NCBI RefSeq assembly: GCF_018691265.1
Contig: NW_024881296.1
Location: 2,937,278 to 3,001,277, forward strand
Source: Tyto alba
Lineage: Eukaryota > Chordata > Aves > Strigiformes > Tytonidae
Reading direction: 5' to 3'
Length of the DNA stretch: 64,000 nt
Shown: piece by piece, positions 13,388-26,858 of the stretch
Layout of the letters: every line of letters begins with the position of its first letter
Position numbering within the stretch: the stretch's first letter is position 1
Position numbers and translations under genes: made by a program
The notes under the pieces: model-generated
Database searches by the model: none
What the model saw: only the letters and a program-made list of their open reading frames with translations
What the model was told of the DNA's origin: nothing

Positions 13388-15001
13388 GTATGTATTGTCT
13401 GGTAAGTATCGCATTGTGTTTTCTGTTGTAGGGTACTTCCTCGTACTTTATTTTGTATTGCCTTTGATGTATTGTGCTCTGCATTGTGTTTTTTTTATTA
13501 TGCGTGTTTTATCGTGTGGTAATTGCTGTAGATCTTGTGCTGCGTTATTTTGTATGTATTGTGCTGTGTGTTGTGTATTGTAGCATATCTTGCATTGTAG
13601 CATATGGTTTGGTATTTATTGCGTGTATTGTATGGTATGGTAAGGTATGTGTTTGATGGTATGGAAAGTATTGTGTGGTATGTATGATATGTATCAAGTA
13701 TCTTATTGTTTGTATTGTACGTTTCGTATTGTTTGTAAGTATTGTATGTATAGTATTTTGTGTTGTCTTTCTGCCTTGCGTTTGTATTCTAATTTGTATT
13801 CTATTGCTCCTTGTATGTACGGCACGGTATTTAATGTAGGTGTTGTCTGTAACGCATTGTACCGGGTTGCGTTGTAGGTACAGTATGGTATTTGTTGTAT
13901 GGCAAGGTCCTTACCATACCATGCAGTACGTACAATATGTATTGTATTTTACATGTTACGAAGTGTTTTCTGTAGTTTATGTATTTTACTGTACGTATGG
14001 TATGTGTTCTACTGCTCGTGTTGTATTGCTTGTATGGTAGGTATTGTACTGGTTGTATCTGTTATTGTATGTGTGATGTGGTATTGCAGGTGTTTGTGGC
14101 ACTGTACTCTGTGTGTTGTATGGTGCGGATTGTGTAGTATGTATTGTATTTTGTATTGCCTTTTATGTACTTTATTGGGTATGGAAATTTGTCTTTCTTT
14201 GGTAAGATATTTTTTATTGCCTTGGATTTGGTATTGAACTGTCTTTAAAATGTTAGTTTAAGTATTGGAGAGCTCGTATTGCACTTCAGTTTGTTCTGTG
14301 TTGTACAATGGTATTGTGCACTATTTTGTGCAAGAGTCTGTACAATAGGACTCGTATTCTGTAGCGTGTTCCGTGGTGGTAGCGGGATTGGGTGGAATGA
14401 GTCCTACAGGTGGAGTTCTGGGATGGAGGGCTGTAGTGTGTCTTGTGTGTATGGTATTTCGTATGGCACTGTATTTTTTGTGTTGTAGTATTTGTATTGC
14501 ATTGTGTGTACGGTGTTCTGTATTGTGTGTATTTTACGCGTTGTGCTTTACTGTACAGGGCTGTATGCATGCTGTTGTCTGTATGGTGATGTATCTGTTG
14601 TGTCGTGTTGTTTGTATTTCGTGTGGCTTTGTATTCTGTATTGTACGCACTGTTGTGTTATATTTTGCATTGTCTGTATTTTATTTCGTATTGCATGTGT
14701 ATTTCATTTTCCAGGTTGTGTTTTGTGTATCATCTGGCATGCTATTCCTTGTATGTATCGTGTGGTTTTGCACTGTGCAGTTTGTGATGTGCTCGGTATT
14801 GTAGTGTATTTTGTATTAGGTGATACCTGTTGTGTTTTATGGTAGGCAGAGTGATGTATTTTGTACTGTGTTGTCTGTGTTGTATTTTGCCTCATGGTGC
14901 CTTGTATGTATTTCCTGTGTTGTGTTTCGTTGCACGTATGGTCCGTATGGTAGGCATTGTATGGTGTGGGTCGCATTGTATCGTAGGTTTTGTAATGTGT
15001 G

Positions 15002-15326
15002 CCTTCCCGGAGGAGCCTTTTACCATTGCGCCGCCCCTGGAGGAGCCAGCCCTTCACCGCCCCCGCGGAGCCCAGTCTCACCAGCCCACAGGAACTGCTC
15101 ACCGTGCCTCCCCAGAGGAACTCTTCATCGCGCCACGCAGCTCTTGCTACGGCCCACTGTCGCACCGTCCCGGAGCAGCTCTTCATCATGTGCCCGGCTC
15201 TTCTTGGAGGCCTGGAGGGCACTGCCCTGGAGGAGCCGTTCCCCTTGGTGCCCGGGAGGAGGCCTTCACCGCGCTGCGCCAGAGGAGCCCATCGTCGTGC
15301 CTGCCCCGGAGAATGTCTGCATGGGG
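15002..15326 (+). repeat. GC block 1, unit 4
   Basis: 325 bp. A two-base loss at about 15074 turns CCCATCGTCTC into CCCAGTCTC and shifts every reading frame across it. Confidence 0.9.
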
Positions 15327-16990
15327 TGTCTTGACGTGTTGCCTTCTTTTGTGGGGGATGGTGTTTATTGTTTTGTATTGTATGGTACGTATTCGGGTGG
15401 CTGGTATTCTTTGTACGTTGTATTCCTTGTATTCTGAACTGTATTGTAGTTTGTGTTGCGTGTATTGTATGTGTTGTGTTGTAGGGCATGGTATTTATGG
15501 TACTGCAGGTGCTGTGCCGTAACCTATGTTATTTATTGTATGTATGGTATTGTATAATGTGGTGGTTTCATGATGTCGTGTCCTGTATTCTATTGTGCAT
15601 TCTCTTGTATTTTCTTTTTGTTTGTGTACTGCTTTTTGTATTGTGTATTGGACTTTGTTGTATTTTGGGTATTGTATTTTATATTGTGGACTGTATTTTG
15701 TATTGCTCTGTGTATGCTGAGTATTACGTTGTATGGTAGGTATGGTATGGTGTGTACTGTAGGGTATGCTTTGTATTCCATGCTAGGTGCCGTACAGTAC
15801 TGTATATCTTGTGCTGTATTGTATTTTGCATTGTGTTGCATGTGTTGTATGGTGTGTATTTTACTGTCTGGTATGTATTGTATTTTGTATTGGATAGTTT
15901 TTTGTGTTGTATGTGCTGTTTAGTATGGCGTGGTATTGTATTTGTTGCCTTGTCTTGTATTTTGTCTGGTAATTTATGCATTGTGTATGTTGTGTCTGCT
16001 TTGTGTGTGGCATGTATAATACTGTAGTATGTAGGGTATGTCTTCTCTTTTCAGTCGCACTGTAACGCATTGTGTGTATTCCATTGTACGTATGGTACTT
16101 GATGTCTTTTTATTTTGTACGATAATGTGTTTTGTATAGTGTTGCTCTTTGTATTGTGCTGTAGTTTGTTTTGTGTTGTAGGTTTTGTTATACGCTGTGT
16201 GGTGCGTCTTATTTTCTGTCTTTATTGCATTGTCTTCTGTCTTGCGTTTTGTCTTCCATTGTATTGTATGTATTATTTGTGTGATTTTTTGTCTTTTATG
16301 TGTTGTGTTGTCTTGAACTTCATCTTATTTTGTATGGTGTATTGTTAATTGTAGTATGTATTGTATGTATGGTATGGTATTTATCGCATTCCTTTTATCG
16401 TCCTTGTGTTTCATATTGTTTTGTGCTTTATTTTGAATTTCGTACGGTACGTATTTTGTTGTTCTGGGTTTTGTATTGTGTGCTGTATGTATCGTATGAT
16501 AGGACATTTATCGTCATTACTGTAGAGTTTCTGTCACAGTACTATGTATTGTCCTGTTTGTTTGTATGGCATGCCTGGTGTTATGTTTTGCATTGTATTT
16601 TATTTTGTGGTCTGTTTGCCTTTTGCTTCCTGTGTTGTGTTGTCTGTATTGCACGGCATGCTGTGTCTTGTATGTAATGTGTTGTGTTGCGTGGTTTGAA
16701 ATGCACTTGGTATTGTAACGTCTTTTCTACTGTAGCTACTGTGTTTTATTTTCTGGTACGTATGGTAATGTCTTTTGTATTTGATGTTCTGTATTGTATG
16801 TACAGTCTTTTGTCTTGTGTTTCCGAGCGTGTATTGTACGCGTTGTGTTTCCGGGCATGGTCCGGCACTTATCGTATGGTATGCATTGTATTTTCCGCCT
16901 GGTATGGTAAGGTAGGATGTATCCTATTGACTGTATTGTCTCACGTCTGTCACGTTGTATCGTCCGTCCTGCCTGTTTTGTAATGTACGT

Positions 16991-18331
16991 CTCCCCGGAG
17001 GAGCTGTTGACCTCCCCGCCCCAGAGGAGCGCAGCACGGCTCTTCTTGCAGCCCCTCATTGCGCCGCCTGGGAGGAGCCCGTCGTTGTGTCGTGCTGGAG
17101 GAGCTGTTTGTCACGCCGTCCAAGAGGAGCCGTTCAGCGTGCCGCCCCCGCGGAGGCCCTCGCCGTGCTGCAGCAGAGAAGGTGTTCAGCACGAGCCCCG
17201 GCAGGCTCCTTCATCACGCCGCCCTCGGGGAGCCTTTCACCGCTTTGCACCGGAGGAGTCCTTCGCCATCCCTCATTCCTGCCTGGGAGGAGCACTTCAC
17301 TGCGCTGTGAAGGAGGAACCCTGCAGCACGTCTTGCCAGCGGAGACCTTCATCCTAGCTGGCCCAGAGCAGCCCTTCCCCGTGTCATGCCGGAGGAGCCC
17401 TTCGCTGCTTCGGGACAGAGGAGCTCTTCGACACGTCGCGCTGGAGGAGCCCATCGTTATCCGCATCCCGGGTGAGCCCTTTGCCTTAGCGCCATGACGG
17501 AGAAGCCCTTCACCATCGTGTTGGCCGGAGGGAGCCCTTTACTGCATCGTGACACAGGAGCCCTTCATCATCTCTGCCACAGACGAGCCCTTCTCCATGC
17601 CGCCCACGAGGATCCCTTCCACCATCACCCCGCCCAGGAGTCTCCCTGCACTGTGCCGCCCTGGATGGCGCCCGTCATCCTCCGTGCCACAGAGGAGCCC
17701 TTGACCGCATTGCCCCTGAGGAGCCCCTCATCTCAAGCCCTCATCACGCTGCCCCTGAGCCCTTCTCTGCATCATACCAGAGGAGCACTTCACTGCAGTG
17801 TGATGGAGAAACCCTTCAGCACTTTGCTCCAGAGGACCCCTTCACTGCGTGCCCAGGAGAAGCCCTTCACTGTCACGCAGTCTCAGAGGAGCCCTTCAGC
17901 ACATGACCCTGGAGGGAGCACTTGATCGTGTTGCACCAGACGAGCCCATCATCATCCCCATCCGCTTCTGGAGGAGCTGTTCACCGTGCTGCACAGCCAT
18001 TCCTGAAGCTCTTTACTGCGTTGGACTGGAGGAACCCTTCTCCGTGTCGTGACAGAGGAGCCCTTGACCACATGCCTAGGAGGAGTGCTTTAGCACATTG
18101 TTCTGGAGGAGCCCATCATCATTCTGACCCTGCAGGAGCCCGTCTTCGTCTGCACGAGGGAGGAGCCCGTCTTCTGCACGTGGAGGAGCCCCTCCCATCT
18201 TTTTGGCCCAGAGGGAGCTCTTCAGCATGTTGTGCGGTAGGAGCCCTTCACCGTGCTGCCCTGGAGGAAAACTTTGGCCTTTGGTGACTCCTGGCATAGT
18301 GGAAGGGAGGCACCCGTGTGCAGATCGCATG
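16991..18331 (+). repeat. GC block 2, unit 4
   Basis: 1341 bp. Variable site reads GGAGGGAGCCCTTT, the form found in most later units. The length loss is all in the variable cluster at 18144-18191 and just after it (CCCCTCCCATC). Confidence 0.9.
18144..18191 (+). repeat. Variable 27 bp element cluster, unit 4
   Basis: Element a followed by a shortened element (CTTCTGCACGTGGAGG). Element c is absent. 48 bp, the smallest form. Confidence 0.85.
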
Positions 18332-18699
18332 GTATGTATTGTCTGGTAAGTATCGCATTGTGTTTTCTGTTGTAGGGTACTTCCTCGTACTTTATTTTGT
18401 ATTGCCTTTGATGTATTGTGCTCTGCATTGTGTTTTTTTTATTATGCGTGTTTTATCGTGTGGTAATTGCTGTAGATCTTGTGCTGCGTTATTTTGTATG
18501 TATTGTGCTGTGTGTTGTGTATTGTAGCATATCTTGCATTGTAGCATATGGTTTGGTATTTATTGCGTGTATTGTATGGTATGGTAAGGTATGTGTTTGA
18601 TGGTATGGAAAGTATTGTGTGGTATGTATGATATGTATCAAGTATCTTATTGTTTGTATTGTACGTTTCGTATTGTTTGTAAGTATTGTATGTATAGTA

Positions 18700-21600
18700 T
18701 TTTGTGTTTGTCTTTCTGCCTTGCGTTTGTATTCTAATTGTATTCTATTGCTCCTTGTATGTACGGCACGGTATTTAATGTAGGTGTTGTCTGTAACGCA
18801 TTGTACCGGGTTGCGTTGTAGGTACAGTATGGTATTTGTTGTATGGCAAGGTCCTTACCATACCATGCAGTACGTACAATATGTATTGTATTTTACATGT
18901 TACGAAGTGTTTTCTGTAGTTTATGTATTTTACTGTACGTATGGTATGTGTTCTACTGCTCGTGTGTGTATTGCTTGTATGGTAGGTATTGTACTGGTTG
19001 TATCTGTTATTGTATGTGTGATGTGGTATTGCAGGTGTTTGTGGCACTGTACTCTGTGTGTTTTGTATGGTGCGGATTGTGTAGTATGTATTGTATTTTG
19101 TATTGCCTTTTATGTACTTTATTGGGTATGGAAATTTGTCTTTCTTTGGTAAGATATTTTTATTGCCTTGGATTTGGTATTGAACTGTCTTTAAAATGTT
19201 AGTTTAAGTATTGGAGAGCTCGTATTGCACTTCAGTTTGTTCTGTGTTGTACAATGGTATTGTGCACTATTTTGTGCAAGAGTCTGTACAATAGGACTCG
19301 TATTCTGTAGCGTGTTCCGTGGTGGTAGCGGGATTGGGTGGAATGAGTCCTACAGGTGGAGTTCTGGGATGGAGGGCTGTAGTGTGTCTTGTGTGTATGG
19401 TATTTCGTATGGCACTGTATTTTTTGTGTTGTAGTATTTGTATTGCATTGTGGTACGGTGTTCTGTATTGTGTGTATTTACGCGTTGTGCTTTACTGTAC
19501 AGGGCTGTATGCATGCTGTTGTCTGTATGGTGATGTATCTGTTGTGTCGTGTTGTTTGTATTTCGTGTGGCTTTGTATTCTGTATTGTACGCACTGTTGT
19601 GTTATATTTTGCATTGTCTGTATTTTATTTCGTATTGCATGTGTATTTCATTTTCCAGGTTGTGTTTTGTGTATCATCTGGCATGCTATTCCTTGTATGT
19701 ATCGTGTGGTTTTGCACTGTGCAGTTTGTGATGTGCTCGGTATTGTATGTATTTTGTATTAGGTGATACCTGTTGTGTTTTATGGTAGGCAGAGTGATGT
19801 ATTTTGTACTGTGTTGTCTGTGTTGTATTTTGCTCATGGTGCCTTGTATGTATTTTCCTGTGTTGTGTTTCGTTGCACGTATGGTCCGTATGGTAGGCAT
19901 TGTATGGTGTGGGTCGCATTGTATCGTAGGTTTTGTAATGTGTGCCTTCCGGAGAGCCTTTTACCATTGCGCCGCCCCTGGAGGAGCCAGCCCTTCACCG
20001 CCCCCGCGGAGCCCATCGTCTCACCAGCCCACAGGAACTGCTCACGTGCCTCCCCAGAGGAACTCTTCATCGCGCCACGCAGCTCTTGCTACGGCCCACT
20101 GTCGCACCGTCCCGGAGCAGCTCTTCATCATGTGCCCGGCTCTTCTTGGAGGCCTGGAGGGCACTGCCCTGGAGGAGCCGTTCCCCTTGGTGCCCGGGAG
20201 GAGGCCTTCACCGCGCTGCGCCAGAGGAGCCCATCGTCGTGCCTGCCCCGGAGAATGTCTGCATGGGGTGTCTTGACGTGTTGCCTTCTTTTGTGGGGGA
20301 TGGTGTTTATTGTTTTGTATTGTATGGTACGTATTCGGGTGGCTGGTATTCTTTGTACTTGTATTCTTGTATTCTGAACTGTATTGTAGTTTGTGTTGCG
20401 TGTATTGTATGTGTTGTGTTGTAGGGCATGGTATTTATGGTACTGCAGGTGCTGTGCCGTAACCTATGTTATTTATTGTATGTATGGTATTGTAAATGTG
20501 GTGGTTTCATGATGTCGTGTCCTGTATTCTATTGTGCATTCTCTTTGTATTTTCTTTTTGTTTGTGTACTGCTTTTTGTATTGTGTATTGGACTCTGTTG
20601 TATTTTGGGTATTGTATTTTATATTGTGGACTGTATTTGTATTGCTCTGTGTATGCTGAGTATTACGTTGTATGGTAGGTATGGTATGGTGTGTACTGTA
20701 GGGTATGCTTTGTATTCCATGCTAGGTGCCGTACAGTACTGTATATCTTGTGCTGTATTGTATTTGCATTGTGTTGCATGTTTTTATGGTGTGTATTTTA
20801 CTGTCTGGTATGTATTGTATTTTGTATTGGATAGTTTTTTGTGTTGTATGTGCTGTTTAGTATGGCGTGGTATTGTATTTGTTGCCTTGTCTTGTATTTT
20901 GTCTGGTAATTTATGCATTGTGTATGTTGTGTCTGCGTGTGTGTGGCATGTATAATACTGTAGTATTGTAGGTTATGTCTTCTCTTTTCAGTCGCACTGT
21001 AACGCATTGTGTGTATTCCATTGTACGTATGGTACTTGATGTCTTTTTATTTTGTACGATAATGTGTTTTGTATAGTTTGCTCTTTGTATTGTGCTGTAG
21101 TTTGTTTTGTGTTGTAGGTTTGTTATACGCTGTGTGGTGCGTCTTATTTTCTGTCTTTATTGCACTGTCTTCTGTCTTGCGTTTTGTCTTCCATTGTATT
21201 GTATGTATTATTTGTGTGATTTTTTGTCTTTTATGTGTTGTGTTGTACGTCTTGAACTTCATCTTATTTTGTATGGTGTATTGTTAATTGTAGTATGTAT
21301 TGTATGTATGGTATGGTATTTATCGCATTCCTTTTATTGTCCTTGTGTTTCATATTGTTTTGTGCTTTATTTTGAATTTCGTACGGTACGTATTTTGTTG
21401 TTCTGGGTTTTGTATTGTGTGCTGTATGTATCGTATGATAGGACATTTATCGTCATTACTGTAGAGTTTCTGTCACAGTACTATGTATTGTCCTGTTTGT
21501 TTTGTATGGCAGCCTGGTGTTATGTTTTGCATTGTATTTTATTTTGTGGTCTGTTTGCCTTTTGCTTCCTGTGTTGTGTTGTCTGTATTGCACGGCATGC

Positions 21601-23000
21601 TGTGTCTTGTATGTAATGTGTTTGTTTGCGTGGTTTGAAATGCACTTGGTATTGTAACGTCTTTTCTACTGTAGCTACTGTGTTTTATTTTCTGGGACGT
21701 ATTGTAATGTCTTTTGTATTTGATGTTCTGTATTGTATGTACAGTCTTTGTCTTGTGTTTCCGAGCGTGTATTGTACGCGTTGTGTTTCCGGGCATGGTC
21801 CGGCACTTTATGGTATGCATTGTATTTTCCGCCTGGTATGGTAAGGTAGGATGTATCCTATTGACTGTATTGTCTCACGTCTGTCACGTTGTATCGTCCG
21901 TCCTGCCTTTTTGTAATGTACGTCTCCCCGGAGGAGCTGTTGACCTCCCCGCCCAGAGGAGCGCAGCACGGCTCTTCTTGCAGCCCCTCATTGCGCCGCC
22001 TGGGAGGAGCCCGTCGTTGTGTCGTGCTGGAGGAGCTGTTTGTCACGCCGTCCAAGAGGAGCCGTTCAGCGTGCCGCCCCCGCGGAGGCCCTCGCCGTGC
22101 TGCAGCAGAGAAGGTGTTCAGCACGAGCCCCGGCAGGCTCCTTCATCACGCCGCCCTCGGGGAGCCTTTCACCGCTTTGCACCGGAGGAGTCCTTCGCCA
22201 TCCCTCATTCCTGCCTGGGAGGAGCACTTCACTGCGCTGTGAAGGAGGAACCCTGCAGCACGTCTTGCCAGCGGAGACCTTCATCCTAGCTGGCCCAGAG
22301 CAGCCCTTCCCCTGTCATGCCGGAGGAGCCCTTCGCTGCTTCGGACAGAGGAGCTCTTCGACACGTCGCGCTGGAGGACCCATCGTTATCCGCATCCCGG
22401 TGAGCCCTTTGCCTTAGCGCCATGACGGAGAAGCCCTTCACCATCGTGTTGGCCGGAGGGCGCCCTTTACTGCATCGTGACACAGGAGCCCTTCATCATC
22501 TCTGCCACAGACGAGCCCTTCTCCATGCCGCCCACGAGGATCCCTTCCACCATCACCCCGCCCAGGAGTCTCCCTGCACTGTGCCGCCCTGGATGGCGCC
22601 CGTCATCCTCCGTGCCACAGAGGAGCCCTTGACCGCATTGCCCCTGAGGAGCCCCTCATCTCAAGCCCTCATCACGCTGCCCCTGAGCCCTTCTCTGCAT
22701 CATACCAGAGGAGCACTTCACTGCAGTGTGATGGAGAAACCCTTCAGCACTTTGCTCCAGAGGACCCCTTCACTGCGTGCCCAGAGAAGCCCTTCACTGT
22801 CACGCAGTCTCAGAGGAGCCCTTCAGCACATGACCCTGGAGGGAGCACTTGATCGTGTTGCACCAGACGAGCCCATCATCATCCCCATCCGCTTCTGGAG
22901 GAGCTGTTCACCGTGCTGCACAGCCATTCCTGAAGCTCTTTACTGCGTTGGACTGGAGGAACCCTTCTCCGTGTCTGACAGAGGAGCCCTTGACCACATG
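18700..23000. other. Indel-rich patch across units 4 and 5
   Basis: Single-base gains and losses against the other units become frequent from about 18705 (TTGTGTTTGTC) through segment B and GC block 2 of unit 5 (last seen near 22975), then stop. Base substitutions are comparatively few. The pattern fits either a poorly polished assembly stretch or a diverged unit pair. Confidence 0.65.
19945..20268 (+). repeat. GC block 1, unit 5
   Basis: 324 bp. Three separate losses against the modal form, in CCTTCCGG, GGAGAGCC and CTCACGTGCC. Confidence 0.9.
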
Positions 23001-23264
23001 CCTAGGAGGAGTGCTTTAGCACATTGTTCTGGAGGAGCCCATCATCATTCTGACCCTGCAGGAGCCCGTCTTCGTCTGCACGAGGGAGGAGCCCGTCAGT
23101 GTCGTGCCACAGTGGAGGAGCCCCTCGCCATCTTTTTGGCCCAGAGGGAGCTCTTCAGCATGTTGTGCGGTAGGAGCCCTTCACCGTGCTGCCCTGGAGG
23201 AAAACTTTGGCCTTTGGTGACTCCTGGCATAGTGGAAGGGAGGCACCCGTGTGCAGATCGCATG
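21924..23264 (+). repeat. GC block 2, unit 5
   Basis: 1341 bp. Variable site reads GGAGGGCGCCCTTT. One-base losses at about 22345, 22377, 22399, 22783 and 22975 fuse frames and create the longest open frame of the window (22422-23282, 286 codons), which no other unit keeps. Confidence 0.9.
23070..23123 (+). repeat. Variable 27 bp element cluster, unit 5
   Basis: Elements a then c, 54 bp. First occurrence of the zone-2 form. Confidence 0.88.
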
Positions 23265-24868
23265 GTATGTATTGTCTGGTAAGTATCGCATTGTGTTTTC
23301 TGTTGTAGGGTACTTCCTCGTACTTTATTTTGTATTGCCTTTGATGTATTGTGCTCTGCATTGTGTTTTTTTTATTATGCGTGTTTTATCGTGTGGTAAT
23401 TGCTGTAGATCTTGTGCTGCGTTATTTTGTATGTATTGTGCTGTGTGTTGTGTATTGTAGCATATCTTGCATTGTAGCATATGGTTTGGTATTTATTGCG
23501 TGTATTGTATGGTATGGTAAGGTATGTGTTTGATGGTATGGAAAGTATTGTGTGGTATGTATGATATGTATCAAGTATCTTATTGTTTGTATTGTACGTT
23601 TCGTATTGTTTGTAAGTATTGTATGTATAGTATTTTGTGTTGTCTTTCTGCCTTGCGTTTGTATTCTAATTTGTATTCTATTGCTCCTTGTATGTACGGC
23701 ACGGTATTTAATGTAGGTGTTGTCTGTAACGCATTGTACCGGGTTGCGTTGTAGGTACAGTATGGTATTTGTTGTATGGCAAGGTCCTTACCATACCATG
23801 CAGTACGTACAATATGTATTGTATTTTACATGTTACGAAGTGTTTTCTGTAGTTTATGTATTTTACTGTACGTATGGTGTTCTACTGCTCGTGTTGTATT
23901 GCTTGTATGGTAGGTATTGTACTGGTTGTATCTGTTATTGTATGTGTGATGTGGTATTGCAGGTGTTTTGTGGCACTGTACTCTGTGTGTTGTATGGTGC
24001 GGATTGTGTAGTATGTATTGTATTTTGTATTGCCTTTTATGTACTTTATTGGGTATGGAAATTTGTCTTTCTTTGGTAAGATATTTTTATTGCCTTGGAT
24101 TTGGTATTGAACTGTCTTTAAAATGTTTAAGTATTGGAGAGCTCGTATTGCACTTCAGTTTGTTCTGTGTTGTACAATGGTATTGTGCACTATTTTGTGC
24201 AAGAGTCTGTACAATAGGACTCGTATTCTGTAGCGTGTTCCGTGGTGGTAGCGGGATTGGGTGGAATGAGTCCTACAGGTGGAGTTCTGGGATGGAGGGC
24301 TGTAGTGTGTCTTGTGTGTATGGTATTTCGTATGGCATGTATTTTTTGTGTTGTAGTATTTGTATTGCATTGTGTGTACGGTGTTCTGTATTGTGTGTAT
24401 TTTACGCGTTGTGCTTTACTGTACAGGGCTGTATGCATGCTGTTGTCTGTATGGTGATGTATCTGTTGTGTCGTGTTGTTTGTATTTCGTGTGGCTTTGT
24501 ATTCTGTATTGTACGCACTGTTGTGTTATATTTTGCATTGTCTGTATTTTATTTCGTATTGCATGTGTATTTCATTTTCCAGGTTGTGTTTTGTGTATCA
24601 TCTGGCATGCTATTCCTTGTATGTATCGTGTGGTTTTGCACTGTGCAGTTTGTGATGTGCTCGGTATTGTAGTGTATTTTGTATTAGGTGATACCTGTTG
24701 TGTTTTATGGTAGGCAGAGTGATGTATTTTGTACTGTGTTGTCTGTGTTGTATTTTGCCTCATGGTGCCTTGTATGTATTTCCTGTGTTGTGTTTCGTTG
24801 CACGTATGTCCGTATGGTAGGCATTGTATGGTGTGGGTCGCATTGTATCGTAGGTTTTGTAATGTGTG

Positions 24869-25195
24869 CCTTCCCGGAGGAGCCTTTTACCATTGCGCCG
24901 CCCCTGGAGGAGCCAGCCCTTCACCGCCCCCGCGGAGCCCATCGTCTCACCAGCCCACAGGAACTGCTCACCGTGCCTCCCCAGAGGAACTCTTCATCGC
25001 GCCACGCAGCTCTTGCTACGGCCCACTGTCGCACCGTCCCGGAGCAGCTCTTCATCATGTGCCCGGCTCTTCTTGGAGGCCTGGAGGGCACTGCCCTGGA
25101 GGAGCCGTTCCCCTTGGTGCCCGGGAGGAGGCCTTCACCGCGCTGCGCCAGAGGAGCCCATCGTCGTGCCTGCCCCGGAGAATGTCTGCATGGGG
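24869..25195 (+). repeat. GC block 1, unit 6
   Basis: 327 bp, modal form. Confidence 0.9.
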
Positions 25196-26858
25196 TGTCT
25201 TGACGTGTTGCCTTCTTTTGTGGGGGATGGTGTTTATTGTTTTGTATTGTATGGTACGTATTCGGGTGGCTGGTATTCTTTGTACGTTGTATTCCTTGTA
25301 TTCTGAACTGTATTGTAGTTTGTGTTGCGTGTATTGTATGTGTTGTGTTGTAGGGCATGGTATTTATGGTACTGCAGGTGCTGTGCCGTAACCTATGTTA
25401 TTTATTGTATGTATGGTATTGTATAATGTGGTGGTTTCATGATGTCGTGTCCTGTATTCTATTGTGCATTCTCTTGTATTTTCTTTTGTTTGTGTACTGC
25501 TTTTTGTATTGTGTATTGGACTTTGTTGTATTTTGGGTATTGTATTTTATATTGTGGACTGTATTTTGTATTGCTCTGTGTATGCTGAGTATTACGTTGT
25601 ATGGTAGGTATGGTATGGTGTGTACTGTAGGGTATGCTTTGTATTCCATGCTAGGTGCCGTACAGTACTGTATATCTTGTGCTGTATTGTATTTTGCATT
25701 GTGTTGCATGTGTTGTATGGTGTGTATTTTACTGTCTGGTATGTATTGTATTTTGTATTGGATAGTTTTTTGTGTTGTATGTGCTGTTTAGTATGGCGTG
25801 GTATTGTATTTGTTGCCTTGTCTTGTATTTTGTCTGGTAATTTACATTGTGTATGTTGTGTCTGCTTTGTGTGTGGCATGTATAATACTGTAGTATGTAG
25901 GGTATGTCTTCTCTTTTCAGTCGCACTGTAACGCATTGTGTGTATTCCATTGTACGTATGGTACTTGATGTCTTTTTATTTTGTACGATAATGTGTTTTG
26001 TATAGTGTTGCTCTTTGTATTGTGCTGTAGTTTGTTTTGTGTTGTAGGTTTTGTTATACGCTGTGTGGTGCGTCTTATTTTCTGTCTTTATTGCATTGTC
26101 TTCTGTCTTGCGTTTTGTCTTCCATTGTATTGTATGTATTATTTGTGTGATTTTTGTCTTTTATGTGTTGTGTTGTATGTCTTGAACTTCATCTTATTTT
26201 GTATGGTGTATTGTTAATTGTAGTATGTATTGTATGTATGGTATGGTATTTATCGCATTCCTTTTATCGTCCTTGTGTTTCATATTGTTTTGTGCTTTAT
26301 TTTGAATTTCGTACGGTACGTATTTTGTTGTTTCTGGGTTTTGTATTGTGTGCTGTATGTATCGTAGATAGGACATTTATCGTCATTACTGTAGAGTTTC
26401 TGTCACAGTACTATGTATTGTCCTGTTTGTTTGTATGGCATGCCTGGTGTTATGTTTTGCATTGTATTTTATTTTGTGGTCTGTTTGCCTTTTGCTTCCT
26501 GTGTTGTGTTGTCTGTATTGCACGGCATGCTGTGTCTTGTATGTAATGTGTTGTGTTGCGTGGTTTGAAATGCACTTGGTATTGTAACGTCTTTTCTACT
26601 GTAGCTACTGTGTTTTATTTCTGGTACGTATTGTAATGTCTTTTGTATTTGATGTTCTGTATTGTATGTACAGTCTTTTGTCTTGTGTTTCCGAGCGTGT
26701 ATTGTACGCGTTGTGTTTCCGGGCATGGTCCGGCACTTATCGTATGGTATGCATTGTATTTTCCGCCTGGTATGGTAAGGTAGGATGTATCCTATTGACT
26801 GTATTGTCTCACGTCTGTCACGTTGTATCGTCCGTCCTGCCTGTTTTGTAATGTACGT

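Larger units (their letters stand above)
9872..14818 (+). repeat. Macrosatellite unit 3 (4947 bp)
   Basis: Parts: segment A 9872-10053, GC block 1 10054-10380, segment B 10381-12046, GC block 2 12047-13387, segment C 13388-14818. GC block 2 opens with CCCCGGAGAGC, a loss of GAG-type bases against CCCCGGAGGAGC in its neighbours. The variable-length site in GC block 2 reads GCCGGAGGCCCTTT, the shortest form in the window. Confidence 0.98.
14819..19761 (+). repeat. Macrosatellite unit 4 (4943 bp)
   Basis: Parts: segment A 14819-15001, GC block 1 15002-15326, segment B 15327-16990, GC block 2 16991-18331, segment C 18332-19761. GC block 1 has lost two bases (GAGCCCAGTCTC instead of GAGCCCATCGTCTC). 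GC block 2 holds the shortest form of the variable element cluster. The last kilobase, from about 18700, begins an indel-rich patch that runs into unit 5. Confidence 0.98.
19762..24686 (+). repeat. Macrosatellite unit 5 (4925 bp)
   Basis: Parts: segment A 19762-19944, GC block 1 19945-20268, segment B 20269-21923, GC block 2 21924-23264, segment C 23265-24686. The first ~3.2 kb is rich in single-base losses (for example TTCCGGAGAGCC at 19948, CTCACGTGCC at 20041, GTAAATGTGG at 20493), whereas the last 1.5 kb is close to consensus. It is the first unit of the second zone: segment C reads AAATGTTTAAG, lacking the AGTT of units 1-4. Confidence 0.98.

Noticed and set aside
14704..15489. Minus-strand open frame of 261 codons
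   Set aside because: Produced by a two-base loss in GC block 1 of unit 4. Elsewhere it is split. The sequence is Thr/Asn/His/Tyr-rich low-complexity translation of the A/C-rich strand.
22422..23282. Longest open frame (286 codons), in GC block 2 of unit 5
   Set aside because: It exists only because one-base losses in this indel-rich copy join frames that are separate in all other units. No domain is recognisable.
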